DNA of 64,000 nucleotides from Drosophila persimilis (lineage: Eukaryota; Arthropoda; Insecta; Diptera; Drosophilidae). The notes under the pieces were generated by a model, which was not told the DNA's origin, did no database searches, and worked only from the letters and a program-made list of their open reading frames with translations. The position numbers and the translations under genes were made by a program. The stretch lies in NCBI RefSeq assembly GCF_003286085.1, contig NW_020825415.1:227806-291805 (forward strand), in the 5' to 3' direction. This document shows, in pieces, positions 50,355 through 61,051 of the stretch; the first letter of the stretch is position 1, and every line of letters starts with the position of its first letter.

Positions 50355-50668
50355 CCTCGTCCAGGGAGGGATCAGTCGACACTATTCCAGGAGCTGTTGG
50401 CTGGCTATGGCATCCCGTTCAGTGCAGAGCAAGCTGCTGCTCTTGCCTTGCTTAATGGGTCCTATGGAGATTGCAGGTCGATAGTCAGGATGTAGAGAGC
50501 AAAAGGGAACTGCTGCACTCATTAGTGGATTTAAATGCGCAAAGAACTCAACCCACGCTACCGAGCTCTGTGGCCTGGGGAGATCGCAAGCCAACGATGC
50601 GCTGCGACATGTACCGCCCTCTGTCCGTGGGACATGGATGGAAACCTGCGTTTGCAGTCCCTCAGGTA
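50355..50668 (+). pseudogene. Two exon-like segments, unidentified host gene
   Basis: Frame 1 (about 50,370-50,475) reads LFQELLAGYGIPFSAEQAAA then LALLNGSYGDCR. The next segment, in another frame (50,474-50,667), reads DSQDVESKRELLHSLVDLNA, QRTQPTLPSSVAWGDRKPT and KPAFAVPQ, ending at CTCAG|GTAATTT (donor at 50,669). Both look like real coding sequence (balanced composition, no low complexity) but need a shift or splice between them (GATTGCAG at 50,478 could be an acceptor). The second segment is the homologue of the block Y end-exons at 33,000 and 47,060. Not recognised. Confidence 0.4.
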
Positions 50669-51385
50669 ATTTAAATATGCGGTAAGAGAGCTCACCTTAG
50701 ACATTTTTCCAAAAACTTGTACGAGCTAAGTCCCTTCAACAGTTTTCCAGTGGAATCCGTCTACCCAATTAAGACCTTCCTTAATCCGCTCGATGTAGAT
50801 CCTTGCTCATTCGTTTTATTTCGTATATCTCTTAAATCTAGTGATCATAATTCAGATCGTTTTGTCTCGATACTATCGATTGCGCTACGTTATATGTACG
50901 CCAACTTCAACTTAATTCACATTTTTAGCAATATAATGTAGGCCGTCTAACCTGGGAGTGGCGAAAGAAGCGAAAATTATTGACATTTTTGAGTTTGAAA
51001 ATATTTTTAATGAGCAGCATTTAAGAGATACTTTAACCCATGAACTGCAGCTGCCTTAAACTTAAATTTTGAAGTGGATAAATCTATATAATCCGAATGA
51101 GGTTGACACCTGGAGAAAACTAAGGAAATATTTATATATTCCGTAGATTAATTTACAGTTTGTTTTATGGAATAATAATAGAATTATCTATTTTTATTAT
51201 TAATTACTCAAATATTTATGAAGTTTAATTTAAATTGTTTTGATCAAAATTATCGTATTATATGTACATATTTTGTAGATTTATTTATAGTACAATGGAA
51301 TAATAATAAGAATATTATGAATCATAATTATTTATATTTATACTTAATTTTTAAATAATTATTTAAAGTTTAATTTATAATGTTT
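50669..51385 (+). repeat. Block X, copy in the second array unit
   Basis: Matches 30,912-31,620, with the 33-aa ORF start changed to GTG at about 50,957. Contains ORF VYPIKTFLNPLDVDPCSF (about 50,753-50,941). Otherwise AT-rich with nothing else supported. Confidence 0.7.
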
Positions 51386-52150
51386 TGATCAAAATAATAT
51401 TTCACGTTTTATGGCTATCGATATGTAACGTTATCGCCTGTATGTTAATCGAAATATATCGTAGTCTCCATAAATATTCTCTCAGTGCATTATGCGGTTC
51501 TAGGTCTAAGCTTTTATGATGTTTTTGGGGTCTGTGTCCACTTCGACGACGGGTCACATTCAATTTTCAATTGCCACACTTTACTCTCTCAACCTCTCTC
51601 TTTCCTGATCTCTCTCTCTCTTCCCTGCTCTCGGCTTTGAGACGGAAATTGAAAACGTTAAGACAGTTTCAATGTCTGGCATCTCTGGGAAATGATGCGT
51701 TGAAATGTGCCAAAATGTGGCTAACCATTTTGTTGTTTGTCCCCATTTAGTTGTTTGTTTGTTGATTTCCCGCCCGTTATGCTGCCGTCCGCTCCTGTTC
51801 GCTGCTGCTTCTGCTGCCATTATTATTAGGCTCAAATTGCTGCACTTTGCTTTGCATTTTTATTACTCGAAAACGAGGCAACAACAGCCAAAGGGCGTGG
51901 ATGGGGAAGGGGGTTGCGGGGGGAGCATCGCTAACAAGTTGCTGCCTCGATGCCTGTCAGGGCCCGTCTTCTGTCTGTCAGTCGCACAGCCCCACCTACC
52001 CCTCAGCACCTGCTACTGTCCCTACCCCTGCCCCTATGGCTCCTTCTCTTCTGCGGGGTATGTGGCATTTCTCAAGGGATTTGCAGTCTGGAAAAGTTAG
52101 CTTTTCTTTGCATCTAAAGTCATACAAATTATTGTCAAAATATATATTAT
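51386..52150 (+). repeat. Block Y, copy 3 (3' part replaced by TE insertions)
   Basis: Matches 31,640-32,120 and then 45,195-45,345. A unique insert with GGCAACAACAGCCAAAGG lies at about 51,880-51,990. It is cut at 52,150 by a Helitron; its natural continuation TTTATTATAAATTAC follows that Helitron at 53,248. Confidence 0.75.
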
Positions 52151-53247
52151 TATACCCGATACTCAAAATGAGTATTGGGGTATATTAGATTTGTGGTAAA
52201 AGTGGATGTGTGTAACGTCCAGAAGGAATCGTTTCCGACCCTATAAAGTATATATATTCTTGATCAGCATCAATAGCCGAGTCGATTGAGCCCTGTCTGT
52301 CTGTCCGTCCGTCCGTCTGTCCGTCTGTCCGTCTGTCCGTCCCCTTCAGCGCCTAATGCTCAAAGACTATAAGAGCTAGAGCAACGATGTTTTGGATCCA
52401 GACTTCTGTGATATGTCACTGCTCCAAAAATATTTCAAAACTTTGCCCCGCCCACTTCCGCCCCCACAAAGGGCGAAAATCTGTGGCATCCACAATTTCG
52501 ACGATAAGAGAAAACTAAAAACGTAGAATCGTAGAAGATGACTATATCTTCTAGAGTGCAAAATCTGAACCAGATCGTATAATTATTACAGCCAGAATCA
52601 CGAAAACAATTTCACTCTTTCTCGCTCTGTCTCACTCTAACACACAGGTTTCATGGTCGGTTTTGCCAATTGCAAAATATGAGTTCAAGGATCTCAGAAC
52701 CCAAATTTGGTATCCACACTCCTGTGATATCGGACCTTGACCGTTTTGTGTCAAAATTTCGCCACACCCCCTTCCGCCCCCGCAAAGGACGAAAATCTGA
52801 GGCAACCACAAATCTCAGAGACTATTAAGGCTAGAGTAACCAAATTTGGTGCACACACTCCTTTAAGATGTCACTATAAAACGTATATCTCAGAATTTCG
52901 CCCCACCCCCATCCGCCCCCACAAAGGACGAAAATCTGTTGCATCCACAATATTGCAGATTTGAGAAAACTAAAAACGCAGAATCATAGATAATGACCAT
53001 ATCTATTAGATTGCTGAATCTGGATCAGATCAGATCATTTTTATAGCCAAAAGGAACAAATCAATTTGCAGTGGCTACGCAGCGCCCGACGTCACGCTCA
53101 GACTGATTTTCTGTCTCTCTCGCACGCACTCTTTGTCGTGTCGTTAAATATTAGCGGCGTCTGCCGGAGGAGAGCCATACTGACTTAGTATCGGGTATAA
53201 CCGTAGAGTTGCGGGGTCCGCAGCAACTCACAACGTTCCCCCTCGTT
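52151..53247 (+). mobile_element. Full-length Helitron at the inner end of the right arm
   Basis: Mirror of 24,623-25,739. Native block Y sequence lies on both sides (TCAAAATATATATTAT and TTTATTATAAATTAC), contiguous at 45,330-45,363. This shows insertion between T residues and that this arm is the original location. Confidence 0.93.
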
Positions 53248-53262
53248 TTTATTATAAATTAC

Positions 53263-53648
53263 TGTCTGTTTAAACATAAATAGATTATTGTACACATTCA
53301 CTCATGTAACAACACCGATCTCTAAAGAAATCACATAAAGTAGACAAGTTATGACTGCACTGGTTTAAACAGAGATCTGTAACCCATTAATACAACAACA
53401 AAACACAAGTGGAGAAAACACTTAACAAATGCGGTCCTAAAATAAAACTAATGTAAGCATGTACTCAAATAGACAACCTCAGTAAAGTGTATCCTCTGCG
53501 TAGGTCTAACGATAATTATAGACTACCAAATTGTACCTCCTACCTCATTGTCAAATCACATATAATGCTCTGATTTTAAGAATAAAATTTAGTTTGAATT
53601 TACAACTCAACTCGCAAATGTCTAGACTTTTCTTTTAAGGTCTTAACA
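53263..53648 (+). repeat. 5' LTR of BEL/Pao-type element (right arm)
   Basis: 386 bp, TGTCTGTTTAAAC...GGTCTTAACA. Confidence 0.75.
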
Positions 53649-53811
53649 TTTTGGTCCTTCGAGACTCTCCGTTGTTTCCGCCCTGTGGTAAGAGCACGGA
53701 GTTAAACCAGCTTCCTTGAGACTGAACAAGTGTCTAGTTCACTGACAGCTAAAGGTAGCAAAATAAAAAACTTTGACTTCCCTCCTTTAAGAAGGAACAG
53801 AGTATAAAATA

Positions 53812-54060
53812 AATTAATGAAACGAAAGTTTCAATTAATAATTTGGAAAAATACGAGCTAAACAGGCTGTATTTTTAATAGATAACTGGGTATATCTATT
53901 GTGATCGGAGAATATAAAAAAAAAAAAAATAAATAAAAATTAATGAAACGGAAGTTTCAATTAATAATTTTGAAAAATACGAGCTGGACAGGCTGTATTT
54001 TAATAGATAACGAAATATGTATATCTATTGTAATTGAAAAATCGGAACATCGAAAGAGAA
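53812..54060 (+). repeat. Tandem ~125-bp direct repeat in BEL leader
   Basis: Two copies beginning ATTAATGAAACG(A/G)AAGTTTCAATT and ending around ATCTATTGTxxTxG, separated by an A-run (53,917-53,936). The same pair is inverted at about 23,811-24,059. Each carries the inverted-repeat-like TGAAAC...GTTTCA. Confidence 0.7.
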
Positions 54061-54127
54061 AAAAATAATAATCCGAAACATCGAAAGTGCTTAATGGCTA
54101 GAATTTAAAAAAAAGTGGCAAATAACT

Positions 54128-54388
54128 GTGACTGTGAAAAAGAAATATATAAATGGGTTTGTGTGTGCCCTCTGTGCAAGCAACAATAACTGCAGCGACA
54201 GGAAGATCAGCAGCAGCGACGTAAGTAGAGGCAACACCAGCAGCAGCGAAAGCGATATCAGCAGCAGCGACGTAAGCAGAGGCAATACCAGCAGCAGCAA
54301 CAGCGGTATCAGCAGCAGCGACTTCAGCGGCAGCAGTAACAACAACAGCAGAAGCAGAATTCATCAGCTAAATCTCAATCAACCTTAA
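54128..54388 (+). CDS. Small Ser/Asn-rich ORF with 17-aa repeats (right arm)
   Basis: Identical to 23,483-23,743. 17-aa repeats beginning ISSSDVSRGNTSSS. Probably low-complexity leader sequence rather than a gene. Confidence 0.3.
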   Translation: MTVKKKYINGFVCALCASNNNCSDRKISSSDVSRGNTSSSESDISSSDVSRGNTSSSNSGISSSDFSGSSNNNSRSRIHQLNLNQP

Positions 54389-54602
54389 AAACAAAGTTAC
54401 AGGCAATAATTCTGCACTGTTAACATATGGAGTAGTCGATCATGACTACTATAAGAGACAGCAGTACGAAAAAATGATTAAAAATATAGAGGACATACAT
54501 AAAAAGTATGTAGTCAAAAAATAATGAAACCCTAACGAAAGGGAAGGTAGAAAAAACAAAGTTACAATCAGTGGAGACTGGAACTTTGAAGGAAGACATA
54601 GA

Positions 54603-55759
54603 GTGGACATAGTGGAAAACCTGAAGACATATTTAGAGAAAACCATGCAGAGGTTTGATCAGGCTAAAATGGGAGAGTGTAGAATGAGAAAAGAAAAAAT
54701 TGAGTTCCTCAGTAAAAGACTGAGCTCAAAAATTGAGGAGTATTATCCTAGCTATGAAACAAACGACAGCTTCGACAACCAAATCGGAGATTTGGAATTT
54801 GATGTTCAAAACATGTTGAGCAACCTAGAAGTTAGGATGCAAACCATAGCTGAAGAAAACAGCATGGATACTAAAGGGGCAACAGTAAAAAAAGAAGATA
54901 TCAATTTGCCTGATCTTTCGAAAGTGGAAGAACCCACATTCTCGGGCGAACAAAAAAAGTGGGACGGCTTTTCACAAATATTTTGTGAGTAAATCTCTAA
55001 AATTCAATTATTTGAAAATCGCGATAAAGGGTGAGGCACGGAGTATGGTAGCTCACCTTTTAACTGGGCCGCTGGAGAATTATAATGCCGCTTGGGAATT
55101 GCTGACCAAGCGGTATGAAAAAAAGCGAAAAATTTTTTTCGGATCAGCTGAATCGTTTACTAGACTTACCAATGCTAGATCACGATTCAGCGAAACATAT
55201 TAAGTGGTTTTCTGATTCTATAAATGAGTCAATAGATTTAATTAAATTAAAGTCACATTTAACAGAAGAAGTTGATATGATTTTCGCGCACATTGTTTTG
55301 AAAAAATTCAACAAAGATACCTTACAATTATATGAAAGTCATATAAAAAGGACAAAAGAGATCCAAGCATTGCCAGATGTAATGGAATTTTTAGAACAAC
55401 GGTACACTTCTCTTTACACGTCGTAGCATAAAGAGTGGAAACCGCTGAAAAAAGTAGTGCAATATGGTAAAATAAAAGAAAATTGTCCGTTATGTAAAAT
55501 GGCAGGACATACCATAATTCACTGCTATAAGTTTAAGGGAATGAGTCCGATAGATAGAGGCCAGGTTATTAAAAAACAGCGCCTTTGCACAAAATGCTGT
55601 AGGCATGATATGTATAAGAAATGCTTTTCTGAAATTTTATGTGGGATTTGTAAAAAACCTCATCATATATGCCATATGCCCTACGAAAAGAGGGAAAATG
55701 TTAACACTTGCTTGTCAAAAGAACAAGCGTTCTTAGCCACTGCGTTTTCAGTCCGTTAA
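54603..55759 (+). pseudogene. BEL/Pao Gag remnant (right arm)
   Basis: Segments 54,603-54,992, 54,985-55,203, 55,115-55,426 and 55,457-55,759 together make a BEL-type Gag: MDIVENLKTYLEKTM, EEPTFSGEQKKWDGF, then GEARSMVAHLLTGPLENYN, then TEEVDMIFAHIVLKKF, then knuckles CPLCKMAGHTIIHC and CGICKKPHHIC. It has two frameshifts and one stop. Same lesions in the left arm, so they predate the inverted duplication. Confidence 0.8.
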
Positions 55760-55760
55760 T

Positions 55761-56399
55761 TTAAATATGCGGTAAGAGAGCTCACCTTAGACATTTTTCA
55801 TAAAACCTGTACGAGCTAAGTCCCTTCAACAGTTTTCCAGTGGAATCCGTCTACCCAATTAAGACCTTCATTAATCCGCTCGATGTAGATCCTTGCTCAT
55901 TCGTTTTATTTCGTATATCTCTTAAATCTAGTGATCATAATTCAGATCGTTTTGTCTCGATACTATCGATTGCGCTACGTTATATGTACGCCAACTTCAA
56001 ATTAATTCACATTTTTAGCAATATAATGTAGGCCGTCTAACCTGGGAATGGCGAAAGAAGCGAAAATTATTGACATTTTTGAGTTTGAAAATATTTTTAA
56101 TGAGCTGCATTTGAGAGATACTTTAACCCATGAACTGCAGCTGCCTTAAACTTAAATTTGGAAGTGGATAAATCTATATAATCCGAATGGGGTTGACACC
56201 TGGAGAAAACTAAGGAAATATTTATATATTCCGTAGATTTATTTAGTTTTTTTATGGAATAATAATGAAAGTTCAATTTAAATTGTTTTGATAAAAATTA
56301 TCGTATTATATGTACATATTTTGTAGATTTATTTATAGTACAATGGAATAATAATAAGAATATTATGAATTATAATTATTTGTATTTCTACTTAATTTT
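55761..56399 (+). repeat. Block X, right palindrome arm copy
   Basis: Contains ORFs at 55,840-56,031 and 56,048-56,149 (33 aa, MAKEAKIIDIFEFEN... HELQLP). Ends at a Helitron 5' tip; the sequence that follows X in the array (block Y) is not found beyond that Helitron. Confidence 0.7.
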
Positions 56400-57537
56400 T
56401 ATACCCGATACTCAAAATGAGTATTGGGGTATATTAGATTTGTGGTAAAAGTGGATGTGTGTAACGTTCAGAAGGAATCGTTTCCGACCCCATAAAGTAT
56501 ATATATTCTTGATCAGCATCAATAGCCGAGTCGATTGAGCCATGTCTGTCTGTCCGTCTGTCCGTCCGTCCGTCTATCCGTCCGTCTGTCCGTCCGACCG
56601 TCTGTCCGTCTGTCCGTCCCCTTCAGCGCCTAATGCTCAAAGACTATAAGAGCTAGAGCAACGATGTTTTGGATCCAAACTTCTGTGATATGTCACTGCT
56701 ACAAAAATATTTCAATACTTTGCCCCGCCCACTTCCGCCCCCACAAAGGACGAAAATCTGTGGCATCCACATTTTTAAAGATACGAGAAAACTAAAAACA
56801 CAGAATCGTAGGAGAAGACTATATCTTCTAGAGTGCCAAATCTGAACAAGATCGTATAATTATTATAGCCAGAATCAAGAAAACAATTTCACTCTTTCTC
56901 GCTCTGTCTCTCTCTAACACACAGGTTTCATGGTCGGTTTTGCCAATTGCAAAATATGAGTTCAAGGATCTCAGAACCCATAAGAGCTAGAGCAACAAAA
57001 TTTGGTATCCACACTCCTGTGATATCGGACCTTGACCGTTTCGTGTCAAAATTTCGACACCCCCCCTTCCGCCCCTGCAAAAGACGAAATTCTGGGGCAA
57101 CCACAAATCTCAGAGACTATTAAGGCTAGAGTAACCAAATTTGGTATCCTCACTCCTGTTAGATCTCACTATAAAACGTATATCTCAGAATTTCGCTCCA
57201 CCCCCTTCCGCCCCCACAAAGGACGAAAATCTGTTGCATCCACAATATTGCAGATTCTAGAAAACTAAAAACACAGAATCATGGAGAATGACCATATCTA
57301 TTGCTGAGTCTGGATCAGATCAGATAATTTTTATAGCCAACAGGAACAAATCAATTTGCATTGGCTACGCAGCGCCCGACGTCACGCTCAGCCTGATTTT
57401 CTGTCTCTCTCGCACGCACTCTTTGTCGTGTCGTTTAATATTAGCGGCGTCTGCCGGAGGAAAGCCATACTGACTAAGTATCGGGTATAACAGTAGAGTT
57501 GCGGTGTCCGCAGCAACTCACAACGTTCCCCCTCGTT
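56400..57537 (+). mobile_element. Full-length Helitron
   Basis: Mirror of 20,334-21,471. 5' flank is block X, 3' flank is gag-unit upstream sequence, so the two sides come from different source regions and the element marks a recombination joint. Confidence 0.92.
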
Positions 57538-57756
57538 ATAGATTAATGTTATAAATTATTTATTGGGGAGCAGAAAGCTTGTCGGTAGTAGTAGTGGCGG
57601 AGGGGGAAAAAGACTTTTGTCATGTCAGCGGGGCACGGCACGGCACGGCACACGACAGACACCACAAAAAGAAAACAGGGCACCACGGAAAAGAAGGAAA
57701 TGGCGACACGGCAAAGAACAATCAATCAATCAAGACGTTCTAGAACGTCCGACGAA
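57538..57756. other. Inverted fragment of the gag-unit upstream region (right arm)
   Basis: Mirror of 20,115-20,333, with the 16-bp palindrome GACGTTCTAGAACGTC at 57,734-57,749. Its direction is opposite to that expected for the gag unit beginning at 58,469. Confidence 0.75.
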
Positions 57757-58468
57757 GTACCAAATTTGGTTACTCTAGCCTTAATAGTCTCTGAGATTTG
57801 TGGTTGCCCCAGATTTTCGTCCTTTGCGGGGGCGGAAGGGGGTGTGTCGAAATTTTGACACAAAACGGTCAAGGTCCGATATCACAGGAGTGTGGATACC
57901 AAATTTGGTTGCTCTAGCTCTTATGGGTTCTGAGATCCTTGAACTCATATTTTGCAATTGGAAAAACCGACCATGAAACCTGTGTGTTAGAGAGAGACAG
58001 AGCGAGAAAGAGTGAAATTGTTTTCGTGATTCTGGCTATAATAATTATACGATCTTGTTCAGATTTTGCACTCTAGAAGATATAGTCTTCTCCTACGATT
58101 CTGCGTTTTTAGTTTTTTCGTATCGTCAAAATTGTGGATGCCACAGATTTTCGTCCTTTGTGGGGGCGGAAGTGGGCGGGGCAAAGTTTTGAAATATTTT
58201 TGTAGCAGTGACATATCACAGAAGTTTGGATCCAAAACATCGTTGCTCTAGCTCTTATAGTCTTTGAGCATTAGGCGCTGAAGGGGACGGACAGACGGAC
58301 GGACGGACAGACGGACAGACAGACATGGCTCAATCGACTCGGCTATTGATGCTGATCAAGAATATATATACTTTATGGGGTCGGAAACGATTCTTTATGG
58401 ACGTTACACACATCCACTTTTACCACAAATCTAATATACCCCAATACTCATTTTGAGTATCGGGTATA
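57757..58468 (-). mobile_element. Helitron 5' portion (right arm)
   Basis: Mirror of 19,403-20,114. Its 5' tip touches the gag 5' leader at 58,469 (TATAAAAACAGAAACTAACG). Confidence 0.88.
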
Positions 58469-58600
58469 AAAACAGAAACTAACGAGAGAAAACTGTGTAA
58501 AGAGATAGAAAGTGCCAATAAAAGTCCAAATACAAACACACAAAAACAACTTAACTGCAATTAACTTGACGAAAGGGAAAAACCTACACCAGCAACAAAA

Positions 58601-59422
58601 ATGACAAGAGGAATGGCCAGGCGAGGCTCAAGCAGACGCCACAGCGACGGCGGCAGAGCGGCCCGCAGAGGGGCCCTTGCAGCAGCAGCAGCGGCCATCA
58701 ACACCAACACCGCCAATAGTAGCAGCAGCAACAGAGCCCTCGGTGCAGACGCCAGCAACAACGTCAACGCCAATAGAGAGCGCCGACGCCACAGCGACGG
58801 CGGCTGCAGCCAACAAGAGCAGCGAGCCAATGCCACCAACTGTGAGTACCCAGCCATCGCCATAGCCGATATATCCACGGCCACAGCCACTCCCCCCTCG
58901 AGCCACATCACGCAAGCGCAAACCAAAAAGGGAAATGCCGAGAAGACGCCGCTCTCACTGCCACTTTTCCCGCCTCTCACGCTCTCGGACACACAACACA
59001 GTTCGGGAGTAACGGGAGAGGGAGAAGACAGAGGAGAGCCAGCAAACCGACGCGCAAGAGCGGAGCGCCAGAACGGCCAACGGGCCGCCACACACACACA
59101 CACGACCGGATCGAACCCGTTGCGAATCGAACTTGGTTCGAGCTCGAGCGGCGGGTCGATCCGTGCCAGTGTCCAGCCAACACCAATACCACGACAACCA
59201 GCAACTACACAACCACAACCACAAATACCACCAACACCAGCAACCCCAAAGCGACGCCATGCCCTCATCGTCAGTGAGAGCGACGATGAGGAGGGGAGAG
59301 GGAACGGGTCAGCCGACAGGGCCGCCATCACCACCATCAGCAGCAGCGGCCGCCAATTAAAAAGCCCAAAAAGAAAAGGCAAACTTTGGAGGAGCTGGAG
59401 GTTATTGTCCAGGAGCAGCTGA
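58601..59422 (+). CDS. N-terminal Gag-like low-complexity ORF (right arm)
   Basis: 273 aa starting MTRGMARRGSSRRHSD; Arg, Ala and Asn/Ser-rich start, then SHITQAQTKKGNAEKTPL, RRHALIVSESDDEEG. The start ATG lies after AACAAAA, a good context. It overlaps the next ORF in another frame. A CTGTGAGTACC donor-like site lies at about 58,848. Confidence 0.5.
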   Translation: MTRGMARRGSSRRHSDGGRAARRGALAAAAAAINTNTANSSSSNRALGADASNNVNANRERRRHSDGGCSQQEQRANATNCEYPAIAIADISTATATPPSSHITQAQTKKGNAEKTPLSLPLFPPLTLSDTQHSSGVTGEGEDRGEPANRRARAERQNGQRAATHTHTTGSNPLRIELGSSSSGGSIRASVQPTPIPRQPATTQPQPQIPPTPATPKRRHALIVSESDDEEGRGNGSADRAAITTISSSGRQLKSPKRKGKLWRSWRLLSRSS

Positions 59423-59964
59423 GACAGCACGAGCTGCGGCAGAAGCAGCAGAAACGGACAACAAAGACAGCTAACACCAACATAGTTGCCGATCCTGCCT
59501 CTCTGCCACAATCTACACAGCCAACACATGCCCCTGCCCCTGCCACTACTATAACCCACAGCCATCACCAACATCAAAAACAGCCAATACATAGACAATC
59601 ACCAGCCATTCACACAGACAATATCGACAATAGCAATAAAAATAATGACGCCAATATAAATACAATTACAAATACACCTGCCAATACCAATACCAACACC
59701 ATCACCACCACCGCCATCACCATTACAAACACCCCTGCCTTTACCACAGAAAATGACATCCGGCACGGCGAATTCGGGCATCAGCCCAGCCAGGAACGTG
59801 GCTTGAGGATCCTCATCCGAGGACTCTCCCACTCCACGCTGCCGGATTGGATTCGCAGCAGTATGCTGAACGAGGGGTTCACGGTTCGGTTTGTAAGGGT
59901 GATCACCGATCGATTCGATCGCAGCTGTCAATTCAACCTCTTCGAGGCCAATACGATATGTTGA
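59386..59964 (+). CDS. Gag-like middle ORF with coiled coil (right arm)
   Basis: 192 aa, as at 17,940-18,518. The basic KKPKKKRQTLEELEV lies just before the methionine. Ends FEANTIC at 59,964, overlapping the knuckle ORF. Confidence 0.6.
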   Translation: MEELEVIVQEQLRQHELRQKQQKRTTKTANTNIVADPASLPQSTQPTHAPAPATTITHSHHQHQKQPIHRQSPAIHTDNIDNSNKNNDANINTITNTPANTNTNTITTTAITITNTPAFTTENDIRHGEFGHQPSQERGLRILIRGLSHSTLPDWIRSSMLNEGFTVRFVRVITDRFDRSCQFNLFEANTIC

Positions 59965-60854
59965 AGCTGCGACGCCTGGGTGGGAGGCCCGTCACGGTTG
60001 AGAGACTTGGAGTCTCCCGAGACCCTGCCCAGTGCCATCGTTGCCAGGTGTTTGGCCACACCCGCGCATATTGTAGACGCGCTGCAGATTGCATGAAATG
60101 CGCGGGTGGGCACCTGACGACGGAGTGCAGCAAGCCGAGGAGTGCCGCTCCCAAATGCGCCAACTGCCAGGGCCAGCACATCAGCGCCTACAAGGGCTGC
60201 CCATCCTTTAAGGCAGCCAGGCAGCGGCTTGTGGCCCACAGGGTCGCCAGGGAGGAGGAGCGTGGCAAACAGCAACCACAGCCAATCCAACAGCGACAGC
60301 AGCCAATCCAACGTCGCCAGCAGCAGCCACATCCACAGCCACTCCATAATCCGCAGCAGCAACGCCAACACCAACCGGATCGGCAGCAGCATCGGTATGG
60401 CGACCATCATCCACAGCCATCGACCAGGGGGCGCCAACACCAGAGGTCCCAGCCGATGCAGCCGATCGCGAATGATGCTCCGACGCCACGCCAACACCAG
60501 CAGCAGCAGCGGCCAGCAGCTCAGTGCGATGTCAGCTGCGCTCAAAATCTGCTATTATACGTACAGCGTATAATAGAGTTGGAAAGGAGGATCGACCAGA
60601 TGGCAGAGCAACTCACCAAATTTACTGCAGCAAATGGCAAGGGCACAAAAGCCATGCCCCCGCTCCAACCAACAGCAACCAACATATCGGATTCAGAGTC
60701 CGACGTGGACTGCGACGCGTCTGAATTAGACGATGACGATGACGACGAATGGACCGATCACGATCCATTCGAGGCGCTGGATGGCCTGGGCGAAATATGG
60801 AGGGCACAAATCGCCAGCGCACGCGAATGCATGCAATCGGGCGGCGCCTATTGA
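59847..60854 (+). CDS. Gag-like zinc-knuckle protein, C-terminal part (right arm)
   Basis: 335 aa; knuckles CHRCQVFGHTRAYCRR, CMKCAGGHLTTEC, CANCQGQHISAYKGC; Gln-rich linker; ERRIDQMAEQL helix; acidic tail. The first ~30 residues are from an alternative frame and probably not native; the true upstream partner is the frame of 59,386-59,964. Confidence 0.75.
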   Translation: MDSQQYAERGVHGSVCKGDHRSIRSQLSIQPLRGQYDMLKLRRLGGRPVTVERLGVSRDPAQCHRCQVFGHTRAYCRRAADCMKCAGGHLTTECSKPRSAAPKCANCQGQHISAYKGCPSFKAARQRLVAHRVAREEERGKQQPQPIQQRQQPIQRRQQQPHPQPLHNPQQQRQHQPDRQQHRYGDHHPQPSTRGRQHQRSQPMQPIANDAPTPRQHQQQQRPAAQCDVSCAQNLLLYVQRIIELERRIDQMAEQLTKFTAANGKGTKAMPPLQPTATNISDSESDVDCDASELDDDDDDEWTDHDPFEALDGLGEIWRAQIASARECMQSGGAY

Positions 60855-60991
60855 TGTGCCCAATCGTCGATCCAGAGACAGCCACTGCAACAAAGAAAAA
60901 GACGTCAACAACGAAAAACGGCCAAACGTCTCTCATGCCATTATGTGAGGGCGGGATGGCCTGGTGTTGAGCCGCCGGACGCCAGCAAATC

Positions 60992-61051
60992 CTGCAAAGG
61001 AAGAAGAAACAGAAGGGAGAAGCAGACTGCCAAAACACACAAAATACTCAC
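60992..61051 (-). other. Intron-like GT-AG segment antisense to gag (right arm)
   Basis: Mirror of 16,853-16,912 and 11,947-12,006. On the minus strand CAG|GTGAGT ... TTTGCAG, 60 bp. Confidence 0.45.

Larger units (their letters stand above)
53263..55760 (+). mobile_element. BEL/Pao-type LTR retrotransposon, 5' LTR plus gag only (right arm)
   Basis: LTR 53,263-53,648, TTTTGGTCCTTCGAG directly after it, leader, Ser-rich ORF, broken gag to 55,760, then block X. The 5' flank AAATTAC belongs to block Y, so the element inserted in the array. The 3' side has no second LTR; the joint with X is a deletion or recombination point. Confidence 0.82.
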
